In this document: positions 35,294 to 44,766 of the stretch, piece by piece
How positions within the stretch are numbered: the first letter of the stretch is position 1
Layout of the letters: every line of letters starts with the position of its first letter
Source of the DNA: Phytopseudomonas straminea
Lineage (GTDB): Bacteria; Pseudomonadota; Gammaproteobacteria; Pseudomonadales; Pseudomonadaceae
Direction of reading: 5' to 3'
Assembly (NCBI RefSeq): GCF_900112645.1
Contig: NZ_FOMO01000008.1
Coordinates: 124,001 to 188,000, forward strand
DNA length: 64,000 nt
Position numbers and translations under genes: made by a program
Notes under the pieces: generated by a model
Told to the model about the DNA's origin: nothing
Seen by the model: only the letters and a program-made list of their open reading frames with translations
The model's database searches: none

Positions 35294-37006
35294 TCAGCGC
35301 GGCGCCAGGTGCGAGATAAGCAACTGTACGGACTCCTGGCCGCGAAACTCGTTTACATCGAGTTTGTAGGCCAGTTCGACCCAGCGCACGGTGGGGTTGG
35401 GCCACACTTCGCGGTCGACGCCAAAGGCGATGCCGTCGAGCTGAACGCTACCGCACTCGCTCTTGAGCACCACCTTGAGGTGACGCTCGCCGACGATGCG
35501 CTGCTGCACCAGTTGGAAGGCGCCGTGGAACAGCGGCTCGGGGAAATGCTGACCCCAGGGGCCGGCATTACGCAATTCACGGGCCAGCGGCAGGTTGAAT
35601 TCGTCGATACTCAGCACACCATCGGAAAGCAGCCGACCGGTCAGGTCGTCCTCGCAGAGCTGGCGGCGTACTTCGTCGTCGAAGGCCCTGGCGAAGGTCT
35701 CGAAGTGTTCGGCCGGCAGCGACAGGCCGGCGGCCATGGCATGGCCGCCGAACTTGCTGATCAACCCTGGGTGACGCGAGGCCACGGCGTCCAGTGCATC
35801 ACGGATATGAAAGCCCGGCACAGAACGCGCCGAGCCCTTGAGCATGCCCTCCCCGGCATCGGCGAAGGCGATGGTCGGGCGGTGGTAGCGCTCCTTAAGG
35901 CGCGAGGCGAGGATGCCGATCACGCCCTGGTGCCAGTCGGCTTCGAACAGGCACAGGCCGAACGGCAGATTTTCCAGCGGCAGGTCCTTGAGCTGGGCCA
36001 GGGCCTCACGCTGCATGCCCTGCTCGATGGCCTTGCGGTCCTGGTTGAGCTGGTCGAGCTGCACGGCCATGTCGCGGGCCAGGGCTTCGTCTTCACAAAG
36101 CAGGCACTCGATGCCCAGGCTCATGTCATCCAGACGCCCGGCCGCATTCAGGCGCGGCCCCAGGATGAAACCGAGGTCGGTGGAGGTGATGCGGGCGTGC
36201 TGCTTGCCGGCCACTTCCAGCAGCGCGCGCAAACCCGGCCGGGCGCGGCCGGCGCGGATGCGCGCCAGGCCCTGGTGCACCAGGATGCGGTTGTTGGCGT
36301 CCAGCGGCACCACGTCGGCGACGCTACCCAGGGCCACCAGATCGAGCAGCTCGCCCAGGTTCGGCTCGGGCCGCTCGGTGGTGAACCAGCCCAGCTCGCG
36401 CAGCCGCGCACGCAGCGCCAGCAGCACATAGAAAATCACCCCGACGCCAGCCAGGGACTTGCTCGGGAACGTGCAGCCCGGCTGGTTGGGGTTGACGATG
36501 GCATCGGCCGCCGGCAATTCGTGGCCCGGCAAATGGTGGTCGGTAACCAATACCTTCAGCCCGGCCGCCTTGGCCGCCGCCACGCCTTCGATGCTGGAGA
36601 TGCCGTTATCCACAGTAATCAGCAGGTCGGGCTCGCGGCTCAGCGCCACGGCGACGATTTCCGGGGTCAGGCCGTAGCCGTACTCGAAGCGGTTGGGCAC
36701 CAGGTAATCGACGTGAGCGGCGCCCAGCATACGCAGGCCGAGCATGCCGACGCTGCTGGCGGTGGCGCCATCGGCATCGAAGTCGCCGACGATCAGCATA
36801 CGCTGGCGTTGCTGCAGGCCCTTGACCAGCAACTCGACCGCCTCCTCGATACCTTTGAGCTGGGTGAACGGGATCAGCCGCGCCAGGCCCTTTTCCAGCT
36901 CCACTGCCGAACGCACCCCACGTGCTGCATAAAGGCGGGTCAACAGGGGCGGCAGATTGCCCAGGTCGGGCAGTGAATCGGGAAGCGGGCGGGACTCGAT
37001 ACGCAT
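35294..37006 (-). CDS. recJ: Single-stranded-DNA exonuclease RecJ
   Basis: A 570-residue 5'-3' exonuclease acting on single-stranded DNA in recombination and mismatch repair. The DHH-family motifs are present: GDFDADGATASS (motif I), VTVDNGISS and VTDHHLPGHE (motif III, giving the family its name), then the DHHA1 region with GHAMAAGLSL. The start ATG 37006 gives MRIESRPLPDSL. It lies 67 nt downstream of yaeQ on the same strand, so they may be co-transcribed. Confidence 0.96.
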   Translation of the reverse strand: MRIESRPLPDSLPDLGNLPPLLTRLYAARGVRSAVELEKGLARLIPFTQLKGIEEAVELLVKGLQQRQRMLIVGDFDADGATASSVGMLGLRMLGAAHVDYLVPNRFEYGYGLTPEIVAVALSREPDLLITVDNGISSIEGVAAAKAAGLKVLVTDHHLPGHELPAADAIVNPNQPGCTFPSKSLAGVGVIFYVLLALRARLRELGWFTTERPEPNLGELLDLVALGSVADVVPLDANNRILVHQGLARIRAGRARPGLRALLEVAGKQHARITSTDLGFILGPRLNAAGRLDDMSLGIECLLCEDEALARDMAVQLDQLNQDRKAIEQGMQREALAQLKDLPLENLPFGLCLFEADWHQGVIGILASRLKERYHRPTIAFADAGEGMLKGSARSVPGFHIRDALDAVASRHPGLISKFGGHAMAAGLSLPAEHFETFARAFDDEVRRQLCEDDLTGRLLSDGVLSIDEFNLPLARELRNAGPWGQHFPEPLFHGAFQLVQQRIVGERHLKVVLKSECGSVQLDGIAFGVDREVWPNPTVRWVELAYKLDVNEFRGQESVQLLISHLAPR

Positions 37007-37073
37007 GGACGTGATTTTCTACTCGTGCGGTTGACTCGGGGGCCGATGCCCGGCGGTGCCGGGCCGGTTTGCA

Positions 37074-37625
37074 TCAGTTGCTCAGTTCGCGCTCGCCGGC
37101 CAGCCATTCCACCGGGATTTCGTGCTGGCCGCGCTCGTCGGTGACGAACAGCTCGCCGTCGCTGATCATCACGCTCCAGGAGAGCGAACGAGGCAGATCC
37201 TGGGACAGTTCGGCCAACGCCTCCTGACCGAGGGCCACGACATTGATGTTCTTCAGGCTGCGCACCGGGTCCAGGCATTTGCTCTGCCAGACGCGCAGGT
37301 TGCCATAGGCCACCAGGCTGAATTTCTCGGTGCGCCGCGAGCACCAGGTGATGCGCTCGCTGTCCGGCTGGCCGACTTCGATCCAGTGCAGCACACGGCC
37401 ATCCAGGCTCTTTTCCCACAGCGCCGGCTCGTCGACGTCCGACAGGCCACGGCCAAAGGCGAGGTTTTCCTGATAGAACAGCGCATAGGCGATCAGCCGC
37501 GACGCCAGGCGCTCCTCGGTTTCCGAGGGATGGCGGGCCACGGTGAAGCGCAGGCTTTCATAGATGTTGCGGTCGATATCGGTGAGGTTGAGATCGACTT
37601 TGTAGGTCGTGGACGGCAGGGCCAT
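37074..37625 (-). CDS. yaeQ: YaeQ-family protein
   Basis: A 183-residue YaeQ-family protein, close to the 181 residues of the E. coli protein. It starts with MALPSTTYKVDLNLTDIDRN and contains RHPSETEERLASRLIAYAL, FGRGLSDVDEPALW and IEVGQPDSERI. The conserved Glu/Asp/Gln pattern is that of a PD-(D/E)XK nuclease-like fold. The E. coli gene was linked to suppression of rfaH defects, but its biochemical role is unresolved. It is followed by recJ. Confidence 0.93.
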   Translation of the reverse strand: MALPSTTYKVDLNLTDIDRNIYESLRFTVARHPSETEERLASRLIAYALFYQENLAFGRGLSDVDEPALWEKSLDGRVLHWIEVGQPDSERITWCSRRTEKFSLVAYGNLRVWQSKCLDPVRSLKNINVVALGQEALAELSQDLPRSLSWSVMISDGELFVTDERGQHEIPVEWLAGERELSN

Positions 37626-37727
37626 GGCGAACTTCTTGGAATCGGGGAAAAGTGCGCCAGTCTATCAGCCCGGCCAGGAGCATGGGCAGCGCGCTGCCCA
37701 AAGGAAGCGCCTGCCCTGCTCGCTCGA

Positions 37728-39371
37728 TCAGCTATCCGATTTCCAATCCGGGTAACGGCGCTCCGCCGGCGCCGGCGGGAAGTATTGGTACAGCCAGGTT
37801 TCGCTGAGCACTTCCTTGTTGTCGACGCGGCGCAGGTAGGCGCGCATGTTCACCGGCTCGACGCTGTCGCTGGTGGGGAACCAGTCGAACTGCGCGCGGA
37901 AGCCTTCGATCTCCGGGTACAGGGCCAGGATGCTGAAATCCTTGGCCTCGCCATGGGAAGCCTCGACCACCACCTCGACCTGAGCCTTGGCATCCATCTC
38001 TGCCAGCGGGCCGCCGGCGAAATCGATGGCGAAACGCCGCGCCCATACTTTCGGCCAGTGCTCGCCCGGCGCCCAGCCAAGGGTGAAACCGCCCATGCCG
38101 GAGCGCGTGCCATGCACCTGAGCCAGGGTCGGTTTGACCGGCGGCAGCGCCGCCCAGTGCAGTTTGTAGCCGAAGTTCAGCGAGGTGCCGGGCTCGATGG
38201 TCTGCTTGGGATTCCAGAAGCAGACGATGTTGTCCATGGTTTCGCCGGTGGTGGGAATCTCCAGCAGGTCGATGCTGCCCTCGCCCCACTGGGTGGTCGG
38301 TTCGACCCACAGGCTCGGGCGGCGGCTGTACCACACCACGGTGTCCTGGTAGGACTTGAAGTCGTGGTCGAACTGCACCAGGCCGAAGCCTTTCGGGTTG
38401 GTATCGGCGAAAGCGTTGAACTGCAGTTTTTCCGGGTTGTTGAGCGGCCGGCAGACCCACTCGCCGTTGCCGCGCCACATGGACAGGCGATCGCTGTCGT
38501 GGATCGCCGTGGCGATGAAGTCGCACATGCGCCGCTCATGGCCACCGCACGAGAACATGCTGGTCATTGGCGTGATGCCCAGCTGCTTGATGGCCTTGCG
38601 GGCGTTGATGTGGGCGTCGATATCCATCACCACGCGGTCTTCCAGGCAGTCGATATCGAAGCGGAAGGCGCCAGTGGCGCTCGGCGAGTCGAGCAATGCG
38701 TAGAGCACGAAGCGGCTGGCATCCTTGGCCGGGGTCTCGAACCAGAACTCGATGAAGTCCGGGAATTCTTCCGGCTTGTCGCTGAAGGTGTCGATAGCCA
38801 TGCCGCGGGCCGAGAGGCCGTACTGGCCGGTGTTGTCCACCGCGCGGAAGTAGCTGGCACCGAGGAACGAGACGATGTCGTACTTGGCGATGTTCGGTTG
38901 CTTGAACACCTTGAGGCCTGCAAAGCCCAGGTCACCCTTGAGCTGCGACACGTCCACCCCGCTCTTGCCGTATTCGAACAGCTCGGGGCGGAAGTGCACC
39001 TCGCGGGCCTGACGAGTCTTGGGGTCGACGGCGTGCATGCGCACTGGCTGGCGAAAGCCCATGCCGACGTGGAAGAACTGCACGTCGAGCTGGCCGCCCA
39101 ACTCGTTCCACAGCGAGTGCGCCGGGTCGTACTGGATGGCGTTGAACTGCTGGGGCGTGAGTTCGGCGAGGGTCTTGGGCAGCACCTCGGCGGTGCTCTT
39201 GTAGGCCTGGCCGGCCATGCTCTTGGCGCGCGCCTGCAGTTGCTTGAAGTCGAAGGGCTCGGCCTCGCCGTCGGCGGTCTTGGCGAAGCTGTGCAGGCTG
39301 AACAGGCTGGCCGGCAAACCACTGGCGGCGGCCATCATCATCGAGGCTTTGAGGAGGTCACGTCTATGCAT
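37728..39371 (-). CDS. opgD: Glucan biosynthesis protein D (OpgD/MdoD)
   Basis: A 547-residue periplasmic protein that shapes osmoregulated periplasmic glucans. The N-terminus HRRDLLKASMMM is a twin-arginine signal, as in the known family. The body has the OpgG/OpgD fold: FDFKQLQARAKSMAGQAY early, then YDIVSFLGASYFRAVD and SARGMAIDT, and WVEPTTQWGEGSIDLLEIP. The ATG at 39371 is preceded by AGGGA 5 nt away; 39377 and 39404 are alternatives with no ribosome site. It is transcribed after the ankyrin/sbcC region but separated by 145 nt, and may have its own promoter. Confidence 0.93.
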   Translation of the reverse strand: MHRRDLLKASMMMAAASGLPASLFSLHSFAKTADGEAEPFDFKQLQARAKSMAGQAYKSTAEVLPKTLAELTPQQFNAIQYDPAHSLWNELGGQLDVQFFHVGMGFRQPVRMHAVDPKTRQAREVHFRPELFEYGKSGVDVSQLKGDLGFAGLKVFKQPNIAKYDIVSFLGASYFRAVDNTGQYGLSARGMAIDTFSDKPEEFPDFIEFWFETPAKDASRFVLYALLDSPSATGAFRFDIDCLEDRVVMDIDAHINARKAIKQLGITPMTSMFSCGGHERRMCDFIATAIHDSDRLSMWRGNGEWVCRPLNNPEKLQFNAFADTNPKGFGLVQFDHDFKSYQDTVVWYSRRPSLWVEPTTQWGEGSIDLLEIPTTGETMDNIVCFWNPKQTIEPGTSLNFGYKLHWAALPPVKPTLAQVHGTRSGMGGFTLGWAPGEHWPKVWARRFAIDFAGGPLAEMDAKAQVEVVVEASHGEAKDFSILALYPEIEGFRAQFDWFPTSDSVEPVNMRAYLRRVDNKEVLSETWLYQYFPPAPAERRYPDWKSDS

Positions 39372-39516
39372 GGGCATCCCTGAATCGGTAAGGAATCTAG
39401 GCACCGCCCCTGCAGGGCGATGGAAAAATACCTACAACAGATAGCCCTACCCGCCACATGGTTCCGCGCCGAATGTGCAACCGCCGCGAAACACCATCAG
39501 CGGCACAAGCGAAACG

Positions 39517-39981
39517 CTAACGTGCCGCCTTAAGCAGGTTGCGAATGGCCTTGCGATCGCGCTTGCCGTCGCGCTTGTCGAGCAGGTCGAGAAAGGCGAA
39601 GGAATCGAGGCCGTTGAGGGTGGTCTTGGGGCTGACGATCTTGCGCTTGGGGTTGGCGCCGTGTTCGAGCAGCAGTTTCACCAGCACCGGCTCGTCATAG
39701 AGGATGGCGCCATTGAGGGCGGACAGGCCCATCTGGTCCGGCTCGTCGACCGGGCAACCAGCCTCCAGCGCCTGTTTCATCTGCTTCAGCGCCATGGCCT
39801 TGCGCGCCTCGGACTCGCCGTAAGCGGCGGCCATCAGGGTCAGGGTCGGCGCCTGCATGCCGGCATTGCCGAGCACGCAGCCGCGCTCGTCCATCGGCTG
39901 CAGGCCGTGGTCTTTCTGTACGTCTTCGGCGTGGGCTGCGCCAGCGACTAAAAGACAAAGAATCAGAACCCTAAACTGCAT
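39517..39981 (-). CDS. Small exported ankyrin-repeat protein
   Basis: A 154-residue protein with a signal peptide (VLILCLLVAGAAHA, cleaved before ED). One clear ankyrin repeat (GLSALNGAILYDEPVLVKLLLEHGANP) is followed by a degenerate second. The cysteines CVLGN and CPVDE could form a disulfide. No catalytic domain is visible, so a binding role in the periplasm is likely. Its ATG overlaps the end of sbcC by 11 nt on the same strand, which suggests translational coupling to sbcC, an odd partner for a periplasmic protein. Confidence 0.75.
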   Translation of the reverse strand: MQFRVLILCLLVAGAAHAEDVQKDHGLQPMDERGCVLGNAGMQAPTLTLMAAAYGESEARKAMALKQMKQALEAGCPVDEPDQMGLSALNGAILYDEPVLVKLLLEHGANPKRKIVSPKTTLNGLDSFAFLDLLDKRDGKRDRKAIRNLLKAAR

Positions 39982-42900
39982 AGCGTTTCTCCAGCGTGCT
40001 GTAGCCCATACCTACACCTTTATTGACCTTGAGCTGCACGGCAACACGCTCCTTGAGCGCCTCGACGTGGCTGATCACGCCGATCATCTTGCCGCTGGCG
40101 TTGAGATTGTCCAGGGCATCGAGGGCCACCTCCAGGGTTTCGCCGTCCAGAGTGCCGAAGCCTTCGTCCAGGAACAGCGAGTCAATGCGCGTCTTGTGGC
40201 TGACCAGATCGGAAAGCGCCAGGGCCAGCGCCAGGCTGACCAGAAAGCTCTCGCCACCGGACAAGGTGCGGGTGTCGCGCGCCACATCGCCCTGCCAGGT
40301 GTCGATGACTTCCAGCTCCAGCTCGCCGAGGGATTTGCGCGCCAGCTGGTAACGGCCGTGCAGACGCTGCAACTGCCCATTGGCCAGATGTACCAGGTGG
40401 CCGAGGGTCAGGCCCTGGGCGAAACGCCGGTACTTGGCGCCATCAGCCGAGCCAATCAGGCTGTTGAGCTGTTGCCAGCTGTCGTACTCGCCCTGCTGCC
40501 GGGCGATGGCTTCGAACAGCGCCTGCTGGTTGAGGCGGCGCTGATCGTCGCCCTGCAACAGCCCGCGAATCTCGCCCTGGCGCTGGCCAAGTTGCTTCAA
40601 GATCGCCTGCAGACTCTGCAGATGCTCATCCAGATATGTGGCGCTGTGCTCGGTCTGCGGCTCGGCGCGCAACGCGGCCAGTTGCGCCTGGGCAGAGGCC
40701 TGCAGGGCACGCGCTTCGGTCTGAGCTTTCTCCAGGCGCTGCTTGAGCGCCAGCAGCTGTTCGCGCTGTTCGTCATCGAGAGCGGCACCTAGAAACGCTG
40801 CCTCGTCGGCGAACGGGCTGCCGGCCAGTGCCGTTTGCCACTGCTGCGCCGCAGCCTGCTCGGCCTCAAGCAGCGCCTGATGCTGGCGAGCGATGCCGTC
40901 CAAGGTGATGCGCAGTTCCAGGCAACGCCGCTCGGCGCTCTCCCAGTTGGCCTGGGCCGCTTCGAGACGGGCCGCGGCCTGCTCCATCAGCTCGGTGGCA
41001 AACGGCTCGCCCTCTGCCTCCCGCCAGCGGGCCTGCCACTGCTGAGCCTGTTTGTCGGTCTCGCCGGCCTGGTGCTGCAACGCCGGCAGTTGCTGGGCCA
41101 GCGCCTGGCGCCGCTGCTGGGTTTCCTGCCAGCAGTTAGCCTCGGCCTGGCGGGCAGCCAACCAGGCGGCGCCGTCCTGCGGCAGTTCATGGCCGAAGGC
41201 CGCGAGTTGCGTGGCCAGGTCGCTTTCGATTGCGCTCAGGCGCTCACCCTGGGCAACCAGTTGCTCGTCCAGCGCCTGCTGGGCGGCCTGCGCCAGATCG
41301 CGCTCATGTTCGATGGCGGCCTGCTGATGTTGGGCCGCCTGGTGTTTCTGGCTGGCCATATTGGCGGCCTGACGGGCTCTTTCTAGCTCGATCTTGAGGC
41401 CGTCGAGTGCTTTGAGCGTGGCGTTGATCTCGACGTGCTCGCTGAGCTGGCGGGTTTGTGCGGCCGCGAGTGCCTGCTCGTCTTCAGGCAGCGGATCGAG
41501 GGTTTCGCCCAGGCGCTGCCAGGTGGCGGCCAGGGCATCGAGCTGACGCTGCAGATCCTGATCCTGCTCCTGGCTCTGGCCAACCTGGGTTTGCAGGGCA
41601 GCGACCTGGCTGCCGAGCTGCTGGCCCTGCTCGGTCAGGGCTTCCAGCGTTTGCCGCGCCTCGTCACGCTCACGCTGGGTAGCCGACACGTCCAGCGCCT
41701 GATAGGCGGCGATGGCCGGATGCTCGGTGGCGCCGCACAGCGGACAGGGCTCATGGGCCTGCAACTGCGCGCGGTAGGTTTCCAGGGCGCGGATGCGCTG
41801 TTCCTGCTCCAGCAGCTTTTCCTGATCGACCAGGCGCTGCTTGACCTCGCGATAGCGCTCGCGCAAGACCCCACGCTCGGCCTCCTTTTCAGCCAGGCTT
41901 TGCTGCTGGCGGGCCAGGTTGGCCGCGGTGCGCTGGCGCTGCTGATTCAACTGACTGCGCCGCTCGGCCAGCTGCGCGAGTTGCTCAAGGACGCTGCCGC
42001 GGGCGTGCACCTGCTGCCAATGCTCACGCCACTGCGCCTCGCTGCGACCGGCCAACGCGGCTTGCCAGCGCCCTTCCACCTCACTGACCACCCGCTCAGC
42101 CTCGGCTTTCGCCTGGACGGCAGCCTGCATCGATTGGGCAAGGCCATTCAGCTGCCCGGCGAACTGCTGCAACTGGCCGGCACCGGCCTGCTGGCGAGCC
42201 TGCAGACTGGCGAGAGATTGGCGGGCCTGATCACGGGCCTGAAAGGCCTGCTGCCAGCCGCTTAGCTGGGCAGCCAGACGTTCATGGTCAGCGTTGGCTT
42301 GCAGCTGCGCATCCAGCGCCTGGCATTCAGCCTCAAGGCGTTGCACCGCCTGCTGTTTCTCCAGCCCTAGGGCTGCGCTGGCCCGAGTAGCCTGTTCGAG
42401 GCTGCTGTGCCAGTGCGCCTGGGCCTGGGCAAGTTCCTGTTGATGATTGCGTTGCTGCTCTTCATTGGCTGCCAGTGCGCGGTCAGCATCACGCCGGGCC
42501 TGGTACAGAGGCTGCAGGCGCTGGGCGGGCTCGCTCAGCTGCAGGCGCGCCAGCTCGGTGGCGGCGTCGCGCTCGGCCTGAGCAGCCGCATCCACCTGAG
42601 CGGTAGCAGCCGCGGCCTGCTCCTCGGCACGCGCCAGGTCAGTCAGCCACTGCCGCTGGCGGGTGGCTTCGGCATGGGCCTGCTGGGTTTCGCCCTCCTC
42701 GACCGCCAGCTGCGCCGCCTCATCAGCCAGCGCCTGGCGTTGTTCGTCAGCCAGCAGTTCGACGCCTTCGGCGCGAGCACGCAGCTGATCAAGCTGGTTT
42801 CTCACCTCGCGGGTCTGCTCGAACACGCGCTGGGAAATCTGCCCGTAAATATCGGTGCCGGTCAGCTCCTCGAGCAACTCGGCGCGCTGATTGGCAGAGG

Positions 42901-43384
42901 CTTCGAGAAAGGCCGCGAAGCCGCCCTGGGCCAGCAGCATCGATTTGGTGAAGCGGCCGAAATCCAGGCCGGTCAGGCGCTCCACCTCCTTGGGCTTTTC
43001 GCTGAGCTTGTCGGTGATGATCTCCCCGTCCAGCTTCGCCAGCTCGGCCTTGGCGCCCTGCAGCGCGCCATCGGCCTTGTCGCGGGCACGGCGCTGACTC
43101 CAGAACGCCCGGTAGCCCTGGCCCTTCACCGCGAATTCGACCTCGGCCAGGCACTCGGCGGTGTGCCGGGTCATCAGCTCGTTCTCGCCACCGACCTTGT
43201 CCATGCGCGGGGTGCGGTGATACAGCGCCAGGCAGATGGCGTCGAGCAGCGTGGTCTTGCCCGCGCCGGTAGGCCCGGTGATGGCGAACAGACCATTGCT
43301 GGCGAAAGGCTCGGCGGTGAAATCGATCTTCCACTCGCCCTTGAGCGAATTGAGGTTCTTCAGGCGCAGGCTGAGGATTTTCAT
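39971..43384 (-). CDS. sbcC: SbcC exonuclease subunit (SMC-like ATPase)
   Basis: A 1137-residue SMC/Rad50-type ATPase that, with SbcD, opens DNA hairpins and processes double-strand ends. Walker A (ITGPTGAGKTTLLDAI) is at the N-terminus. Long Gln/Ala/Leu-rich coiled coils flank the zinc hook (EPCPLCGATEHP), and the ABC signature (LSGGESFLVSLALALALSD) and Walker B (DSLFLDEGFGTLD) are at the C-terminus. ATG 43384 starts MKILSLRLKNLNSL, but no Shine-Dalgarno is visible. In most bacteria sbcD directly precedes sbcC; here sbcD is 8.4 kb upstream on the same strand, with unrelated genes between. Confidence 0.95.
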   Translation of the reverse strand: MKILSLRLKNLNSLKGEWKIDFTAEPFASNGLFAITGPTGAGKTTLLDAICLALYHRTPRMDKVGGENELMTRHTAECLAEVEFAVKGQGYRAFWSQRRARDKADGALQGAKAELAKLDGEIITDKLSEKPKEVERLTGLDFGRFTKSMLLAQGGFAAFLEASANQRAELLEELTGTDIYGQISQRVFEQTREVRNQLDQLRARAEGVELLADEQRQALADEAAQLAVEEGETQQAHAEATRQRQWLTDLARAEEQAAAATAQVDAAAQAERDAATELARLQLSEPAQRLQPLYQARRDADRALAANEEQQRNHQQELAQAQAHWHSSLEQATRASAALGLEKQQAVQRLEAECQALDAQLQANADHERLAAQLSGWQQAFQARDQARQSLASLQARQQAGAGQLQQFAGQLNGLAQSMQAAVQAKAEAERVVSEVEGRWQAALAGRSEAQWREHWQQVHARGSVLEQLAQLAERRSQLNQQRQRTAANLARQQQSLAEKEAERGVLRERYREVKQRLVDQEKLLEQEQRIRALETYRAQLQAHEPCPLCGATEHPAIAAYQALDVSATQRERDEARQTLEALTEQGQQLGSQVAALQTQVGQSQEQDQDLQRQLDALAATWQRLGETLDPLPEDEQALAAAQTRQLSEHVEINATLKALDGLKIELERARQAANMASQKHQAAQHQQAAIEHERDLAQAAQQALDEQLVAQGERLSAIESDLATQLAAFGHELPQDGAAWLAARQAEANCWQETQQRRQALAQQLPALQHQAGETDKQAQQWQARWREAEGEPFATELMEQAAARLEAAQANWESAERRCLELRITLDGIARQHQALLEAEQAAAQQWQTALAGSPFADEAAFLGAALDDEQREQLLALKQRLEKAQTEARALQASAQAQLAALRAEPQTEHSATYLDEHLQSLQAILKQLGQRQGEIRGLLQGDDQRRLNQQALFEAIARQQGEYDSWQQLNSLIGSADGAKYRRFAQGLTLGHLVHLANGQLQRLHGRYQLARKSLGELELEVIDTWQGDVARDTRTLSGGESFLVSLALALALSDLVSHKTRIDSLFLDEGFGTLDGETLEVALDALDNLNASGKMIGVISHVEALKERVAVQLKVNKGVGMGYSTLEKRYAV

Positions 43385-43554
43385 GGAGGCAGGGCTGGGC
43401 TCGAAACGGTAGCAGGCCGCTATTGTGGCATTGTTGCGGGCTGGCGGGGCCTTGCCGCGACGCAGATCGTTTGACGTGCGTGGTAACAAAAACGTCCTGT
43501 TACATCCTCGGCGGGCGGGTAACGTGTGAGGCCCGCTATCAGGAGAGATTTGCC

Positions 43555-44682
43555 ATGACCCGTCCCGTTCATCTTTTGCTCGGTGGTATCGCACTCGGTC
43601 TCGCCAGCCTCGGCGCACAGGCGGCTGACGCCCTGCCCCAGGAGCAATGGCCGTTCACCGCCGAGCCGCGCGCCACGCTGGATGAGCCATGGGCCATGAC
43701 CTTTCTGCCCGACGGCACGCTGCTGGTGACCGAGAAGCGCGGCGTGCTCAAGCACCTCGACCCGAAGACCGGCAAGAGCCACGACATCGCCGGTGTACCG
43801 GAAGTCGCCTACGGCGGCCAGGGCGGTTTTGGCGACGTGATCCTGCACCCCGACTTCGCCAACAACCAGTACGTCTATATCAGCTACGCCGAAGCCGGTG
43901 ACGGCGACACCCGCGGCGCGGCGGTGGCCCGCGCCAAGCTGCAGCTCAACGATGACGGCAGCGGCGCACTGACCGAGCTGAGCGTGATCTGGCAGCAAAC
44001 GCCCAAGGTCAGCGGTGCAGGGCACTACGGCCATCGCCTGGCATTCGGCCCGGATGGCAAGCTGTGGATCACCTCCAGCGAGCGGCAAAAATTCAGCCCG
44101 GCCCAGGATATGAAATCCAACCTCGGCAAACTGGTACGCCTGAACGACGACGGCAGCCTGCCGGCCGACAATCCCTTCGCCGACCAGGGCGGTGTGGCCG
44201 CGCAGGTGTGGTCCCTGGGCCACCGCAACATGCTCGGCCTGGCCTTCGACGCCAATGACAAGCTGTGGGTGCACGAGATGGGCCCGGCCGGCGGCGACGA
44301 ACTGAACCTGATCGTACGCGGCGAAAACTACGGTTATCCCGAGGTTTCCAACGGCGATCACTACGGTGGCAAGCCGATTCCCGACCACGACACCCGCCCC
44401 GAATTCGCAGCGCCGAAAATCACCTGGAACCCGGTCATTTCCCCGGCAGGCTTCGTGATCTATCAGGGCGAGCGTTTTCCCGGCTGGAACGGCGCCGGGC
44501 TGATCGGCGGGCTGTCGTCCCAGGCACTGGTGCGCGTCGCCTTCGACGGCGACAACGCCCGCGAGGCCGAGCGCTATGACATGGGCGCGCGCATCCGCGA
44601 AGTGGAGCAAGGCCCGGATGGCAGCATCTGGCTGCTGGAGGATGGCGCTGATGGACGGCTGCTGGAGCTCCTCCCGAAATAA
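43555..44682 (+). CDS. PQQ-dependent sugar dehydrogenase (Asd/YliI-like)
   Basis: A 375-residue secreted beta-propeller protein with a signal peptide ending AQA-AD. Family motifs are present: EPWAMTFLPDGTLLVTEKRG, GGQGGFGDVILHPDFA, YGHRLAFGPDGKLWITS, GHRNMLGLAFDA and WEMGPxGGDELN-like residues (here HEMGPAGGDELN). This family oxidises aldose sugars with a PQQ cofactor in the periplasm. AGGAGAG lies 7 nt before ATG 43555. It diverges from sbcC, with 170 nt between them, and ends at a bidirectional terminator. It is part of the block that splits sbcD from sbcC. Confidence 0.9.
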   Translation: MTRPVHLLLGGIALGLASLGAQAADALPQEQWPFTAEPRATLDEPWAMTFLPDGTLLVTEKRGVLKHLDPKTGKSHDIAGVPEVAYGGQGGFGDVILHPDFANNQYVYISYAEAGDGDTRGAAVARAKLQLNDDGSGALTELSVIWQQTPKVSGAGHYGHRLAFGPDGKLWITSSERQKFSPAQDMKSNLGKLVRLNDDGSLPADNPFADQGGVAAQVWSLGHRNMLGLAFDANDKLWVHEMGPAGGDELNLIVRGENYGYPEVSNGDHYGGKPIPDHDTRPEFAAPKITWNPVISPAGFVIYQGERFPGWNGAGLIGGLSSQALVRVAFDGDNAREAERYDMGARIREVEQGPDGSIWLLEDGADGRLLELLPK

Positions 44683-44720
44683 CCAGTAGTTCGACGATGC
44701 ACAGGCAACGTCAGGACCAT

Positions 44721-44750
44721 AAAAAACCGCAGCCAGGCTGCGGTTTTTTT
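44721..44750. terminator. Bidirectional terminator
   Basis: AAAAAACCGCAGCC, one central base, GGCTGCGGTTTTTTT. T runs on both strands make it suit both convergent genes, the sugar dehydrogenase (+) and the MatC carrier (-). Confidence 0.9.
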
Positions 44751-44766
44751 ATGCCGGGATTTCGGC

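Noticed and set aside
35282..36976. A 564-codon frame opposite recJ
   Set aside because: Antisense of the intact recJ reading frame; no independent support.
37056..39383. A 775-codon frame opposite yaeQ and opgD
   Set aside because: It spans two unrelated genes on the other strand, which is typical of a shadow frame.
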